From: Verrucomicrobiota bacterium
GTDB lineage: Bacteria; Verrucomicrobiota; Kiritimatiellia; CAIVKH01
Reading direction: 5' to 3'
DNA: 64,000 nt
NCBI GenBank assembly: GCA_024233345.1
Contig: JACKPT010000007.1
Span: 62,001 to 126,000 of the forward strand
In this document: positions 42,979 to 52,229 of the stretch, one piece after another
Layout of the letters: the number at the start of each line of letters is the position of its first letter
Numbering within the stretch: position 1 is the first letter of the stretch
Translations under genes and position numbers: made by a program
Notes under the pieces: model-generated
Databases searched by the model: none
What the model saw: the letters and a program-made list of their open reading frames with translations, nothing else
Told to the model about the DNA's origin: nothing

Positions 42979-44046
42979 ATGGGAGTCCTCGATCTAGTCA
43001 AGCCCGGTATTGTCACCGGTGACGATGTAACGAAAGTGCTGAACCACGCGAAGGAAAATGGCTTCGCGCTGCCTGCCGTCAATGTGGTGGGATCCAACTC
43101 CGTCAACGCTGTTCTCGAGGCGGCCAAGGCGGTCAATTCTCCGGTCATTATTCAGTTCTCGAATGGTGGCGGAGTGTTCATGGCCGGCAAGGCCTGCCCG
43201 GCCAAAAACAAGGATGTGGTCGGTTCGATATCCGGTGCCTACCATGTCAAGCGCATGGCTGAAGCCTACGGGGTTCCGGTAATTCTGCATACCGATCACG
43301 CCGCGCGTAAATTGCTTCCCTGGATCGATGGATTGCTCGAAGAAAATGAGCGTCACTTTGAACAGTTCGGTACTTCTCTGTATAGCTCCCACATGCTGGA
43401 CTTGTCCGAGGAAGACCTGAACGAAAACCTGAGCACGTGTGAAACCTACTTCAAGCGTATGGCCAAGATTGGGATGACACTTGAAATTGAGCTCGGAGTC
43501 ACCGGGGGGGAAGAAGATGGGGTGGATAACACCGGGGTTGATTCGTCGGCTCTGTACACCCAGCCCGAGGAAGTGGAAGAGGCCTATACCCGTCTGAAAG
43601 CGATCAGCGATAACTTCACCATCGCCGCTGCCTTCGGAAATGTGCATGGGGTTTACAAGCCCGGCAATGTCAAGCTGACCCCGGTGATCCTGAAAAACTC
43701 CCAGGACCATATTGCCGCCAAGCATGGCACCAGCGATAAGCCGGTGAACTTTGTGTTTCACGGCGGGTCCGGTTCGTCCCGCGAACAGATTCGCGAGGCG
43801 ATCAGCTACGGTGCGGTGAAGATGAATATCGATACCGATACCCAGTGGGCGACCTGGGAAGGGGTACTGAAGTTCTATAAGGAAAAAGAAGCCTACCTCC
43901 AGGGACAGCTCGGCAACCCCGAGGGTCCGGACGCGCCGAACAAGAAGTACTATGATCCCCGGGTCTGGCTGCGCAAGGCCGAGGAGTCCATGGTCGAGCG
44001 TCTCAAGGTTGCGTTCGAGGATCTGAACTGCATCAACCGCTGCTGA
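42979..44046 (+). CDS. fbaA: Class II fructose-bisphosphate aldolase
   Basis: Zinc aldolase of glycolysis, 355 residues, FbaA-type (class IIA). HTDHAARKLLPWIDGLL carries the catalytic Asp and zinc His; EIELGVTGGEEDGVDN, NVHGVYKPG and VFHGGSGSSREQI hold the other zinc and phosphate ligands. TTGTGGAGTG before the ATG is the ribosome-binding site. It ends before a strong terminator, so the gpmI-unlinked gene appears to stand alone or with the two genes upstream. Confidence 0.96.
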   Translation: MGVLDLVKPGIVTGDDVTKVLNHAKENGFALPAVNVVGSNSVNAVLEAAKAVNSPVIIQFSNGGGVFMAGKACPAKNKDVVGSISGAYHVKRMAEAYGVPVILHTDHAARKLLPWIDGLLEENERHFEQFGTSLYSSHMLDLSEEDLNENLSTCETYFKRMAKIGMTLEIELGVTGGEEDGVDNTGVDSSALYTQPEEVEEAYTRLKAISDNFTIAAAFGNVHGVYKPGNVKLTPVILKNSQDHIAAKHGTSDKPVNFVFHGGSGSSREQIREAISYGAVKMNIDTDTQWATWEGVLKFYKEKEAYLQGQLGNPEGPDAPNKKYYDPRVWLRKAEESMVERLKVAFEDLNCINRC

Positions 44047-44074
44047 TGCCGATCCTATCCTGATCGATACCCAA

Positions 44075-44107
44075 GCACCCCGGACGCTGGTTCGGGGTGT
44101 TTTTTTG
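44075..44107 (+). terminator. Rho-independent terminator of fbaA
   Basis: CACCCCG (44076-44082) pairs with CGGGGTG (44093-44099), followed by seven or eight T. It lies 29 bases after the stop codon. Confidence 0.9.
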
Positions 44108-44145
44108 TCGCGGGGCCGGGTTGGTTTTTCCGTATGTCGTTCGGT

Positions 44146-45423
44146 TCAGCGGTTTTTACGGAATCGGGCGATGAACATGCCATCGCCGGGACCGTCGGCG
44201 GGCAGAAGTTGAAGGATTCCGGGTACGGCTTCTCCGGTCAAGGGATTCGAAAAAGGATCGAGGGAGATCTCCGGATGCCGCTCCAGAAAGGTGTGGACCA
44301 CGCCGGTGGTTTCCCGGTCGGTCAGGGTGCATACCGAATAGACCAGAATCCCTCCGACGTTCAGGCAGGCACCGGCGTTGGCGAGAATCGCTTCTTGCTG
44401 CATGGATTGCGCAAGGATGTCCTCTGGCTTTGTTCGCCATCGGGCATCAGGATTGCGGGACCAGGTGCCCATGCCGGAGCAGGGGGCGTCAACCAGGATG
44501 CCGTCGAACGGTGCGGGCTGAGGACTGGTTGTGGCGGCATCCAACTGGATCGCGGAAATCCCCCGGTAGCCTGCGGCGGCAACACGACGCTCAAATTCCC
44601 GGCTTAGATCGCGAACATCGGTGGCCAGCACCGCACCGTGACCGTCGAGCAGTTCCGCCAAATGCAGGGTTTTCCCGCCGGATCCCGCACAGGCATCCCA
44701 CCACCGCTGGCCCGGTTCCGGAGAGCACAACATGCCCACGGCCTGGGAGGCGATGTCTTGAACTTCATACCGGCCCGCTTCACGTTTCAATACATGGGCA
44801 AGGTGCCACGACGGGTCGATGGCTAGAGCGGATTGCATCCTCGCATGGCGATCCCATGGAATTTGTTGCCGGTTCAAGCTCGCAATGATTTCATCGGTAT
44901 CCCGACAGCGTAGCCATGTCGGAGGGCGCTGCTGAAAAGACAGGACAAGGGCTTCGGGGTCGTGGCCCGGAGGAAAAGTATCCAGCACCCATGCCGGAAC
45001 CAGCGTTTTCCAGGTAAATGTGTGACCGGGGAAACACCCGGCAAGTGCTTCTGCCTTTTCCGATGGACGCAGGGCCCCCATGGGTTGACCTGCAACCGCG
45101 ATCCCGTTGGTGCGGCACTCGAGTAGAAGGTGGTCAATGGCGGGAAGGGATTCGGTCACATCGAGTAGATAGGCTGCCGCCGCAGTGGCGGGCGTCGGTT
45201 CATTGGAGATTTGTGCGAGCCAGCCGCGCCAGCGGAACCAGGAAAAAATCAATTGCGAAACAAACCGCCGGTCTCGGGAACCAAAATTCCGGTGTTGATG
45301 AAAGAGTTTGCGCAGAAAGGTGTCGGCCGGCATGCCCTCACGGACGGTTTCATCGGCTTCCTGCAGGACGGAAAACGCGACCCGGGCCTGGCCGGCCGCG
45401 TAGGGCGGGAGAGGCCCGGTCAT
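44146..45423 (-). CDS. rsmB: RsmB/NOP2-family RNA cytosine-5 methyltransferase
   Basis: SAM-dependent m5C methyltransferase, 425 residues. An N-terminal NusB-like region (RVAFSVLQEADET...FVSQLIF) precedes the methyltransferase fold with DACAGSGGKTLHLAELL (SAM site), DAPCSGMGTWSRNPD (second conserved Cys) and YSVCTL (catalytic Cys). The NusB-like part favours RsmB (16S C967), though other family members are possible. Its start overlaps the HAD gene stop by 4 bases. Confidence 0.88.
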   Translation of the reverse strand: MTGPLPPYAAGQARVAFSVLQEADETVREGMPADTFLRKLFHQHRNFGSRDRRFVSQLIFSWFRWRGWLAQISNEPTPATAAAAYLLDVTESLPAIDHLLLECRTNGIAVAGQPMGALRPSEKAEALAGCFPGHTFTWKTLVPAWVLDTFPPGHDPEALVLSFQQRPPTWLRCRDTDEIIASLNRQQIPWDRHARMQSALAIDPSWHLAHVLKREAGRYEVQDIASQAVGMLCSPEPGQRWWDACAGSGGKTLHLAELLDGHGAVLATDVRDLSREFERRVAAAGYRGISAIQLDAATTSPQPAPFDGILVDAPCSGMGTWSRNPDARWRTKPEDILAQSMQQEAILANAGACLNVGGILVYSVCTLTDRETTGVVHTFLERHPEISLDPFSNPLTGEAVPGILQLLPADGPGDGMFIARFRKNR

Positions 45424-46091
45424 GAGCTGATGGCTTCCCAGAGCTGGTCGGTATCGCTGGCAATGAAATCGGCCTGATGCTCGCGCAGTTCCTGTTCCGG
45501 CCGAAACCCCCAGGTGACGCCAACCGCCCGCATACCGGCATGGCGGGCGGTGTCCATATCCACCGCGGTATCCCCGACAAAGGCGATGGCCTGGGGCGGG
45601 AGTTCCCAGCCTGCCGCGATTTCGAGGGCGACGGTCGGATCGGGCTTGCGCGGTACCTCATCTCGCTGCCCATAGATCGGTGACCAGGGCCAGTCAGGGA
45701 GGAAATGGCGGACACAATCCAGCGTAATGTCATGGGGTTTATTGGAAAGTACGCCGATGTGTAATCCGGCTTGCCGGCAACGATCAAGAAAGGCGGCGAT
45801 TCCGGGATATACTTCGGTCCGCTGATTCCAACTTTCCCGGTAAACCTTCCGGTAATAGGCGAGAAAGCGCTCGACATCATCGGGTTGACGATGTTCCGGA
45901 GGGATCGCACATTCAACCAGATGCTGGATGCCCTCGCCGACAAAATACCGGTAATCGTCGATGGGGTGGGGTGCGTAGCCCATGGATTCGAGGGCGGCAT
46001 TCATGGACAGGGCGATATCTTCCAGGGAATCGATCAGGGTTCCGTCCAGATCAAAGATCACTCCCTGTATGGGTGGACAGTCCCCGTTCAC
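45420..46091 (-). CDS. HAD phosphatase, phosphoglycolate phosphatase-like
   Basis: 223-residue HAD hydrolase. Motif I FDLDGTLIDSLEDI holds the Asp nucleophile, motif II is VLSNKPHD, Lys in PRKPDPT, and motif IV FVGDTAVDMDTA. The GTG at 46091 overlaps the preceding stop (GTGA), which decides it over a longer N-terminus. Best match in style is Gph, clearing 2-phosphoglycolate; other phosphomonoesterases are possible. Confidence 0.86.
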   Translation of the reverse strand: MNGDCPPIQGVIFDLDGTLIDSLEDIALSMNAALESMGYAPHPIDDYRYFVGEGIQHLVECAIPPEHRQPDDVERFLAYYRKVYRESWNQRTEVYPGIAAFLDRCRQAGLHIGVLSNKPHDITLDCVRHFLPDWPWSPIYGQRDEVPRKPDPTVALEIAAGWELPPQAIAFVGDTAVDMDTARHAGMRAVGVTWGFRPEQELREHQADFIASDTDQLWEAISS

Positions 46092-46759
46092 ACCATGACT
46101 CCATAGACCAGAAGGTGTCGGTCGCTGATCGCTTCGACGGTCAGGGTCTGGAGTCCGGCAGCATCGAGATCGGCACGGACCTCTTCGACGGTAAACGCGG
46201 CAAACAGTGAATGATAGAAATCGTGCTGAAGGACTTCCGGTTCTCCCGCGACATACCGTTCCTTCAAGCGTTGGGCTTCCACCGGAGTAGTGGGCCGCAT
46301 CAGGTCCTTGATGAAGACGCGGGTTCCCGGTCGCGACAGTTTGGGCAGACTGTTCCACAGGGTGAAACTGTCATGGAGATGATGAAGCAGACTGTTGCTG
46401 ATGATCACGTCGTACGGTGCACGGGGTGAAGCGGCAAAGCTCGGCAGCAAGTCGCACAAGAACCGGATCCGATCGGCAGCACCACCATACTTGGCCAGGA
46501 TCAAGGCCGATGCGTCAATCATCGGTTGAGAGCCATCAACGGCATCGATCCGAACGTCCGGGTAGCGGCGGGCAAAACGCAGGGCAATGTCCCCGGGGCC
46601 GCACCCCAGATCCACTACGGTTCCCTGACCGTCAAAGTCCGGAAAAGTTTCCCCAAATAGATCGATCAGCCGCTGGTGAGGGGCTTCAAAATCAGCCCGG
46701 GCATAGGCCTCCGACTGTTCGACCGTCAGCATCAATTCTGGTTCCGGAATGCGTTGCAT
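46088..46759 (-). CDS. Class I SAM-dependent methyltransferase
   Basis: 223 residues from the ATG at 46759, chosen over an upstream TTG. SAM site VVDLGCGPGDIALRFARRYP, then acidic VDGS and YDVIISNSLLHHLHD. The N-terminal RIPEPELM...YARADFE stretch occurs in an uncharacterised methyltransferase subgroup. Substrate unknown. Translationally coupled to the HAD gene and rsmB. Confidence 0.83.
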   Translation of the reverse strand: MQRIPEPELMLTVEQSEAYARADFEAPHQRLIDLFGETFPDFDGQGTVVDLGCGPGDIALRFARRYPDVRIDAVDGSQPMIDASALILAKYGGAADRIRFLCDLLPSFAASPRAPYDVIISNSLLHHLHDSFTLWNSLPKLSRPGTRVFIKDLMRPTTPVEAQRLKERYVAGEPEVLQHDFYHSLFAAFTVEEVRADLDAAGLQTLTVEAISDRHLLVYGVMV

Positions 46760-46841
46760 GAGCGGGGTTGGTATGGCACGAATAGGCCCTGCGGACAAGG
46801 GGATTTTGCCCGCCGATCATCACCCTGGGGGTGAGGTGCTG

Positions 46842-49800
46842 TTACGGGGTTTGTCGGACGCCGGTGCGATAGAAGGTTTGGCCGGCTTGATTGGTCGCGT
46901 TGAGCATGATCGCGCCTCCGGTGCCGGGTTTACCGATTCCCAGCGGCGCCCAGTGGCTCCCCAGGATGTTGGTGGTCATGAACAGATCATAATATCGTCC
47001 GGCGATGGATTCAGGGATCTCCACCCCGATCGCACTGTGCCCTTCAATCATGAGAATATCGGGTAGCCGGGACTGGGCGTTGTTGGGGTTGGTTCCGGCG
47101 ATTTCTTCTTCCCAGTTGAGAAACCCATCCTGATCCGGGTCGCCATAGGGGCCGGTTTGCCGGGTGATCGTGACTTCCGCATTGTAGACCGTGCTCTGTA
47201 GCGGAGTGCCGTTCACGGCGAGGTCATCCACGTACAGGTTGTATTCCCATCCTCCGCCTGCGCTGTAGTTCCAGATGCGGATACGGTCAATGGCGGACAG
47301 GGAGGATACCTGAAGCTCTCCAAGGACATCGTGGGTCCCTATCCGGAAGCGGTACAGGTTGGGCGCCAGCAGTTCAAATTCCAGGTCATGTCCGGCATCG
47401 GACCAACCGATACCTGTATCCATGATACCCGAACTCTCATTGACCACATAGTTGGATCCGTCGCCGATGAAGAGAAATTCAAACAGGTTTTGCCCGAAGG
47501 AATTCTGAAAGCCCACTCCGACCGATTTGCCGCCGGAAATCCAATTGTTATCGAATCGCATGGAAAAGACATCCCCGACATGGAGACTGGAGGGGAGGGT
47601 TCGGATCGCTTCGGAAATGCCTTCGCTGTTGGCCCAGAGTCCCCACGCGGCCTGGCCAAGACTGTTGTTGGCCTCATTGGTTCCGGCAATGAAGTGCCCG
47701 GCATTGGTGACCGCGATCAGGGTCCAGCCCTCCGGCCACCCGGTGCCGCCATTGCTCTGATTGGTCCAACCGGCAGTGTAGGCCAGGTCATCGGCGCTGT
47801 CATAGAGCCCGGCATTGGGATTATCGGTGTCGTTGGTTCCGCTGACCCGAATCAGGTTGACTCCCTCTTCCACCGGGACGGACGGTACGCTCCAGCTAGC
47901 GGCAACGGGAATGAGTCCATGGTCTCCGGTTCGGCTGTTGGTCCAGGAAAGATCACCCACCATGTCCACGGAAGTCCCCTTGAGTTCATACTGGGTGATC
48001 GTATTGGAAACGCTGATGTCTGAAGCGGGGTTGGTGATGACCAGTCCGGGAGCCTCGGCTTGGATGCAGCCGAGAACGGTAATATGCCAGTCGCTGCCCT
48101 GGTTGTTGTCCCAGACCTTGTTGGTGATGGCGCCATCATTGAAAACAAAGTCGATCTGCCAGGTGCTGTCGGGAATCTGGTAGGAGAGCGACCAGACGTT
48201 ATCGATGCCCTGGGTCATGGCGATTTCCTCGGTTTCCTGCCAACTGTTGCGACCAAGGTAGATATATACCGGGTCGGCTTCGGACAAGACATCGCCGCCC
48301 GCATCGTAGCGAATGGTGACCGGAACGCAGCCCTGGGGTTGGGTGGGGGACAGGGTGACGACCCGGGGGGCCGCCCCGCAATCGGCCACGGTCAGGTGCC
48401 AGTCGCGGCCGAGATTGTTGTCGAAAATCTCGTTGGTCGGCGCTCCGTTATGGAAGAACAGGTCGATTTGCCAGGTGTTGTTGGTGACCTCGAACACCGT
48501 TTCCCAGGCGCTTCCGTTCCAGCTCATTTGCACATCCTGTCCATCCTGCCATCCATTCCGGGCAATGGTGGCGTAGACATTGACCGCGCCATTCAAAGGA
48601 CCGTCGGCGGGATCAAAGGTAATGGTAATCGGGTCGCATCCACTGGGCTGGGCGGGGTCGAAAGTCGCGAGTCCGGATTGGTTCGGCGGGGTCTTGGAGA
48701 AGATTTGTACTGCATACATCCCCATGTTGACTGTCCCCATGGCCGGACTCCCGCTGGCCATGACATCCGCCCCGCCGATGCCGTCAAAATCTGCGCCATA
48801 GCTCGTGCTGTCCCCGTTAAAGTGGCAGTACCACAGTCCCTCGGAAGGAAATTCGATTTGGTAGGAGCCGCTCTGGAATTTGGTGGCGGAGAAGTTGGCC
48901 ACGACCACCACATCATCCGCTCCGCCCCCGGCATCCCAGCGGATGAAACCGAGGACCTTGTTGACATCATCGATGTGGTGGACATTCACCCCGGTGCCCT
49001 TGAGGCCCTGGGTGCCTCCGCGCAAGTTGCGGCGGGCATGGATCAGACCGGAATAGGCATCGACAATTCCGCTGAATTGGGTGGCAAGGCTCCAGCGAAG
49101 GGCGGTTTCGGCACTGAAGGTCCAATCCTCATTCATTTCCTGCCCTTGAAAGATCATGGGAATTCCCGGGGTGGTCATGACAATCGAGGCGGCCAGAAGT
49201 TGGCGTTTGCGGGCCCAGATACTGGTGGGATCACCGCCGTCAATATCCCGGGGCAGGCGTTGCTTTTGATTCAGGTCGCCGACGGAATCGTGGGATTCAG
49301 AGAATAGAACCCGGCTGTGGCTGGCATTCTGGGAAATGCGATCAGCCATCCAGCCCATGTTGCGTCCGGCATCGGTGCTCTGGGTGACTTGCCATTTCAG
49401 GTGGTCATGAAATCCGACATCCCATTGGCTGTGAAAATTCATATTGAAGTCGAACGCATGGTCCTCGGCGATTCGAACCACTCCGGGGTAATTCTGTTCC
49501 AGTTCCCAGTTGATGTCCCGCAGCAGGGACTCACCATCGGGCAGGTGATTACCGCCGCTGTTGTAGTAGATCATGTTGAAGACCGAGTCCCATCGGAATC
49601 CGCTGATGTGAAACTCTTCGACAAACATGAAAATCTGGTCCCGGATAAAGCTGCGCACTTCGGAACGGCCGAAGTCGGGTCGGGTGTCCCCCCACCAGGT
49701 GGATGCTTTGTCATACTGATTGTAAAAGTAGATCCCGCCGAGGTTGTTCTGGTTCCATCCATCGAATTGCCAGAGGGAAAGATCGCTGGGTCCATAATGG

Positions 49801-50498
49801 TTGTGCACGACATCCATGAACACCGCGATGCCCCGCTGGTTCAGTGCCTTGACAAACCGCTTCAGGGCATCGGGACCACCGAGTGCGCTCTCAATTGCGA
49901 AGATGTCGGCCGGGTTGTATCCCCAGCTCTTGTCGGCAGCAAATTCATTGACCGGCATTAACTGGACCACGCTCACACCGAGATTCTGCAAATGCTCGAT
50001 CCGGTCCAGGTTGACATCAAACGTGCTGGGAACCCAACCCTCGGCGTTGAAGGTTCCGGCATGCATCTGGTAAATCACGGTATCGTTTCGATAGGGGTAG
50101 GGGGTGGTTGCGTCACCCCAGTCGAAGGCATTGCGGTTGTAGATGATTGAATTTCCGGCGGAGTTGGAGACCCGTCGGGAGCGGGGATCCCTTTTCCACA
50201 GGTTCCCGTTGAGGAAGTACTGGTATTGTTGACCCGCGACCGCTCCGTTGATGTCCACAGACCAGTTACCATTGCCCTCACTGGTCAATGCCGTCTGGCC
50301 CCATCCATTAAAGTCACCACGAACGGCCACGCTCGATGCATTGGGGGCCCAGGTTCGGAAGGTAACGCCGTTGGTGCCGCCATCGGAGTAAGGGATCGCC
50401 CCCATACCAGGGCGGCTGGATTGGGCCAGCGTCAGGCTCGCGCTACTTAACAGGGTGGCTGCGACAAGGCAGGTGAGCAATCGTGTTGGATGAATCAT
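46842..50498 (-). CDS. Secreted GH13 alpha-glucan enzyme with starch-binding-like modules
   Basis: 1218 residues with a signal peptide (LLTCLVAATLLSSASLTLAQ). A CBM48-like domain (about 30-110) is followed by a GH13 catalytic barrel. Nucleophile D304 (GFRWDSV), acid/base E345 (RIAEDHA) and D404 (SESHDSVG) are intact. The barrel resembles branching enzyme/isoamylase more than classical alpha-amylase. Two CBM25-like modules follow (about 615-705 and 715-805; both NGWQ/NSWQ ... DFVFNDG ... WDNNQGSDWH type). Then come a 170-residue module near 910-1080 shared with the DUF1566 protein, an Asp-rich spacer, and a C-terminal module ending QTFYRTGVRQTP. Likely binds and cuts or remodels starch or glycogen outside the cell. 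Confidence 0.88.
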   Translation of the reverse strand: MIHPTRLLTCLVAATLLSSASLTLAQSSRPGMGAIPYSDGGTNGVTFRTWAPNASSVAVRGDFNGWGQTALTSEGNGNWSVDINGAVAGQQYQYFLNGNLWKRDPRSRRVSNSAGNSIIYNRNAFDWGDATTPYPYRNDTVIYQMHAGTFNAEGWVPSTFDVNLDRIEHLQNLGVSVVQLMPVNEFAADKSWGYNPADIFAIESALGGPDALKRFVKALNQRGIAVFMDVVHNHYGPSDLSLWQFDGWNQNNLGGIYFYNQYDKASTWWGDTRPDFGRSEVRSFIRDQIFMFVEEFHISGFRWDSVFNMIYYNSGGNHLPDGESLLRDINWELEQNYPGVVRIAEDHAFDFNMNFHSQWDVGFHDHLKWQVTQSTDAGRNMGWMADRISQNASHSRVLFSESHDSVGDLNQKQRLPRDIDGGDPTSIWARKRQLLAASIVMTTPGIPMIFQGQEMNEDWTFSAETALRWSLATQFSGIVDAYSGLIHARRNLRGGTQGLKGTGVNVHHIDDVNKVLGFIRWDAGGGADDVVVVANFSATKFQSGSYQIEFPSEGLWYCHFNGDSTSYGADFDGIGGADVMASGSPAMGTVNMGMYAVQIFSKTPPNQSGLATFDPAQPSGCDPITITFDPADGPLNGAVNVYATIARNGWQDGQDVQMSWNGSAWETVFEVTNNTWQIDLFFHNGAPTNEIFDNNLGRDWHLTVADCGAAPRVVTLSPTQPQGCVPVTIRYDAGGDVLSEADPVYIYLGRNSWQETEEIAMTQGIDNVWSLSYQIPDSTWQIDFVFNDGAITNKVWDNNQGSDWHITVLGCIQAEAPGLVITNPASDISVSNTITQYELKGTSVDMVGDLSWTNSRTGDHGLIPVAASWSVPSVPVEEGVNLIRVSGTNDTDNPNAGLYDSADDLAYTAGWTNQSNGGTGWPEGWTLIAVTNAGHFIAGTNEANNSLGQAAWGLWANSEGISEAIRTLPSSLHVGDVFSMRFDNNWISGGKSVGVGFQNSFGQNLFEFLFIGDGSNYVVNESSGIMDTGIGWSDAGHDLEFELLAPNLYRFRIGTHDVLGELQVSSLSAIDRIRIWNYSAGGGWEYNLYVDDLAVNGTPLQSTVYNAEVTITRQTGPYGDPDQDGFLNWEEEIAGTNPNNAQSRLPDILMIEGHSAIGVEIPESIAGRYYDLFMTTNILGSHWAPLGIGKPGTGGAIMLNATNQAGQTFYRTGVRQTP

Positions 50499-50538
50499 AT
50501 TGTATGCCTCGCTTTTAGTTAAACCGCTATAATTAATT

Positions 50539-50567
50539 GGTATACCCCTTTACTTGGGGCATGTAAA
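50539..50567 (-). promoter_or_regulatory. Candidate promoter of the GH13 gene
   Basis: Minus strand TTTACA (50567-50562), 17-base spacer, TATACC (50544-50539). The spacer contains a small inverted repeat, CCCC and GGGG separated by 7 bases. Confidence 0.5.
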
Positions 50568-50581
50568 CCTTTGAATGAGTC

Positions 50582-50598
50582 TATTTTCATTGAAAATA
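50582..50598. promoter_or_regulatory. Perfect palindrome, possible operator
   Basis: TATTTTCA (50582-50589), T, TGAAAATA (50591-50598): perfect 8-bp arms. It lies in the divergent region between the GH13 gene and ruvB, 15 bases upstream of the candidate GH13 -35 element. Confidence 0.5.
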
Positions 50599-50668
50599 AG
50601 TAATACGTTTCTATAAAGGTGGGGATCGGCTTCTTGATTTTTCGCGGGTGTTCCTCATACTGCGCAGC

Positions 50669-51691
50669 ATGAATGAACCGTCCTTGAACGACACCATGCG
50701 GAGGGACGATCCGGAGGTTGAGATCAAACTTCGCCCCGGACGATTTGACGATTTTATCGGTCAGGCCCGGGTTCGGGAACGAATTGAGCTTTCGGTCGCA
50801 GCGGCCAAGGGGCGCAATGATGTTCTTGGGCATCTCTTGCTGGTGGGTCCCCCGGGACTGGGCAAGACTACGCTGGCCCATATCGTCGCCGATGCCATGG
50901 GGAGTGAGCTGCGGACCACGTCGGGCCCGGTCATTGATAAGCCGGGTGACCTGGCGGGATTATTGACCAACCTGGAGCGGGGGGATGTCCTGTTCATCGA
51001 TGAAATTCATCGTCTCCCCCGGACGGTGGAGGAATACCTCTATTCGGCCATGGAGGACTATGTCATCGACATCGTGATCGATCAGGGGCCGAATGCGCGA
51101 TCGGTCAGGCTCAATCTTCAGGAATTTACCCTGATTGGGGCAACCACCCGAAGCGGATTGTTGACGGCGCCATTGCGTTCACGGTTCGGGTTGACCAACC
51201 GGTTGAACTATTACGGCCTTGATGAATTGACGGCGATTGCCCTGCGTTCGGCAAGGATTCTGAATGTGGACATGGAGGACGATGGGGCCCGTGAGATCGC
51301 CGGCCGGTCCCGGGGGACTCCCCGCATTACCAACAATCTTCTGCGGTGGGTTCGGGATTATGCCCAAGTCCGGGCGAATAACCGGATTACCCAGGACATT
51401 GCCGATCAGGCATTGTGCATGCTGGATATCGATCGCTATGGGCTTGATGAGATGGACAAGAAGATTCTGTCCACGATGATTGAAAAGTTTTCCGGCGGTC
51501 CGGTCGGGATTAACTCGTTATCGGTTTCCGTGGGGGAGGAACCGGGAACCATCGAAGAAGTCTATGAGCCCTTCCTCATTCAGGAGGGATATCTCAAACG
51601 CACACCGCAGGGGCGGGTAGTTACCGCTCTGGGTTATGAGCGGTTTGGCTTGAAAGCGCCGCCTGCGTCCGGCGAGTTGTTTGCTGAATAG
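50669..51691 (+). CDS. ruvB: Holliday junction helicase motor RuvB
   Basis: Hexameric AAA+ motor that branch-migrates Holliday junctions with RuvA. 340 residues from the ATG at 50669. LRPGRFDDFIGQ N-terminus, Walker A GPPGLGKTT, Walker B FIDEIHRLP, sensor I IGATTRSGLLTAPLRSRFG with Arg finger, and a C-terminal winged helix with SVGEEPGTIEEVYEPFL. Unlike in many genomes, ruvA and ruvC are not adjacent. Convergent with the next gene, 2 bases apart. Confidence 0.97.
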   Translation: MNEPSLNDTMRRDDPEVEIKLRPGRFDDFIGQARVRERIELSVAAAKGRNDVLGHLLLVGPPGLGKTTLAHIVADAMGSELRTTSGPVIDKPGDLAGLLTNLERGDVLFIDEIHRLPRTVEEYLYSAMEDYVIDIVIDQGPNARSVRLNLQEFTLIGATTRSGLLTAPLRSRFGLTNRLNYYGLDELTAIALRSARILNVDMEDDGAREIAGRSRGTPRITNNLLRWVRDYAQVRANNRITQDIADQALCMLDIDRYGLDEMDKKILSTMIEKFSGGPVGINSLSVSVGEEPGTIEEVYEPFLIQEGYLKRTPQGRVVTALGYERFGLKAPPASGELFAE

Positions 51692-51693
51692 CT

Positions 51694-52221
51694 TCAGCGC
51701 GGGGGGTGCGGTGGAGCCAGTCCGGGGGTGGGCGCAATTGAACCGGGCGGCACTTTGGGGATGAGGTATCCGGTGCCGTTACACCGCTGGCACGGTTCGG
51801 CATCGACGATGATGCCAATCACATCGGTTTTGTGGCGTTCACGTTGAATCTTGCCCATGCCGCTACAGTCGGGGCAAAGGATGGTATCAGTCGGCATGTC
51901 ATGGATGATTCGCTTGCCGGAGGATCCGCAAACCGGGCAGGCGTAGACATGATTTTTTTCGCGGCGATCCAGATAGCTCAACCGTCCTTCGCCCTGGCAG
52001 GTCGGACAGGTAATGGTCCTGTCTTTTTCCCGCAGTTTTGCCGGGGGGTGTGGCTCCCGGGGTTTTTGCTTGTTCGCGTGGAAGAACCGTCGATAGGAGT
52101 CCATGATCCGGTCCTCGCCGGGTAAGTCGGGCAGGCCGACTTCCGGGTACTGATGTTGGATCACCTTATAGGCGCTCACACCGATCAACAGAAGCAGGGC
52201 AAAATTCAGGACCCGCCGCAT
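51694..52221 (-). CDS. Membrane-anchored protein with DnaJ-type zinc-finger repeats
   Basis: 175 residues: one N-terminal membrane helix (RVLNFALLLLIGVSAYKVI) and four CxxCxGxG-like repeats (CPTCQGEG, CPVCGSSG, CPDCSGMG, CQRCNGTG), the arrangement of the DnaJ central domain with two zinc centres. There is no J domain. It may be a zinc-dependent thiol/chaperone-like protein. It is 8 bases after the SUMF1 gene stop on the same strand. Confidence 0.82.
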   Translation of the reverse strand: MRRVLNFALLLLIGVSAYKVIQHQYPEVGLPDLPGEDRIMDSYRRFFHANKQKPREPHPPAKLREKDRTITCPTCQGEGRLSYLDRREKNHVYACPVCGSSGKRIIHDMPTDTILCPDCSGMGKIQRERHKTDVIGIIVDAEPCQRCNGTGYLIPKVPPGSIAPTPGLAPPHPPR

Positions 52222-52229
52222 GATAAGCC

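Noticed and set aside
48060..49307. Long open frame antisense to the GH13 gene
   Set aside because: The GH13 frame has intact catalytic residues and modules; the other shows no family features.
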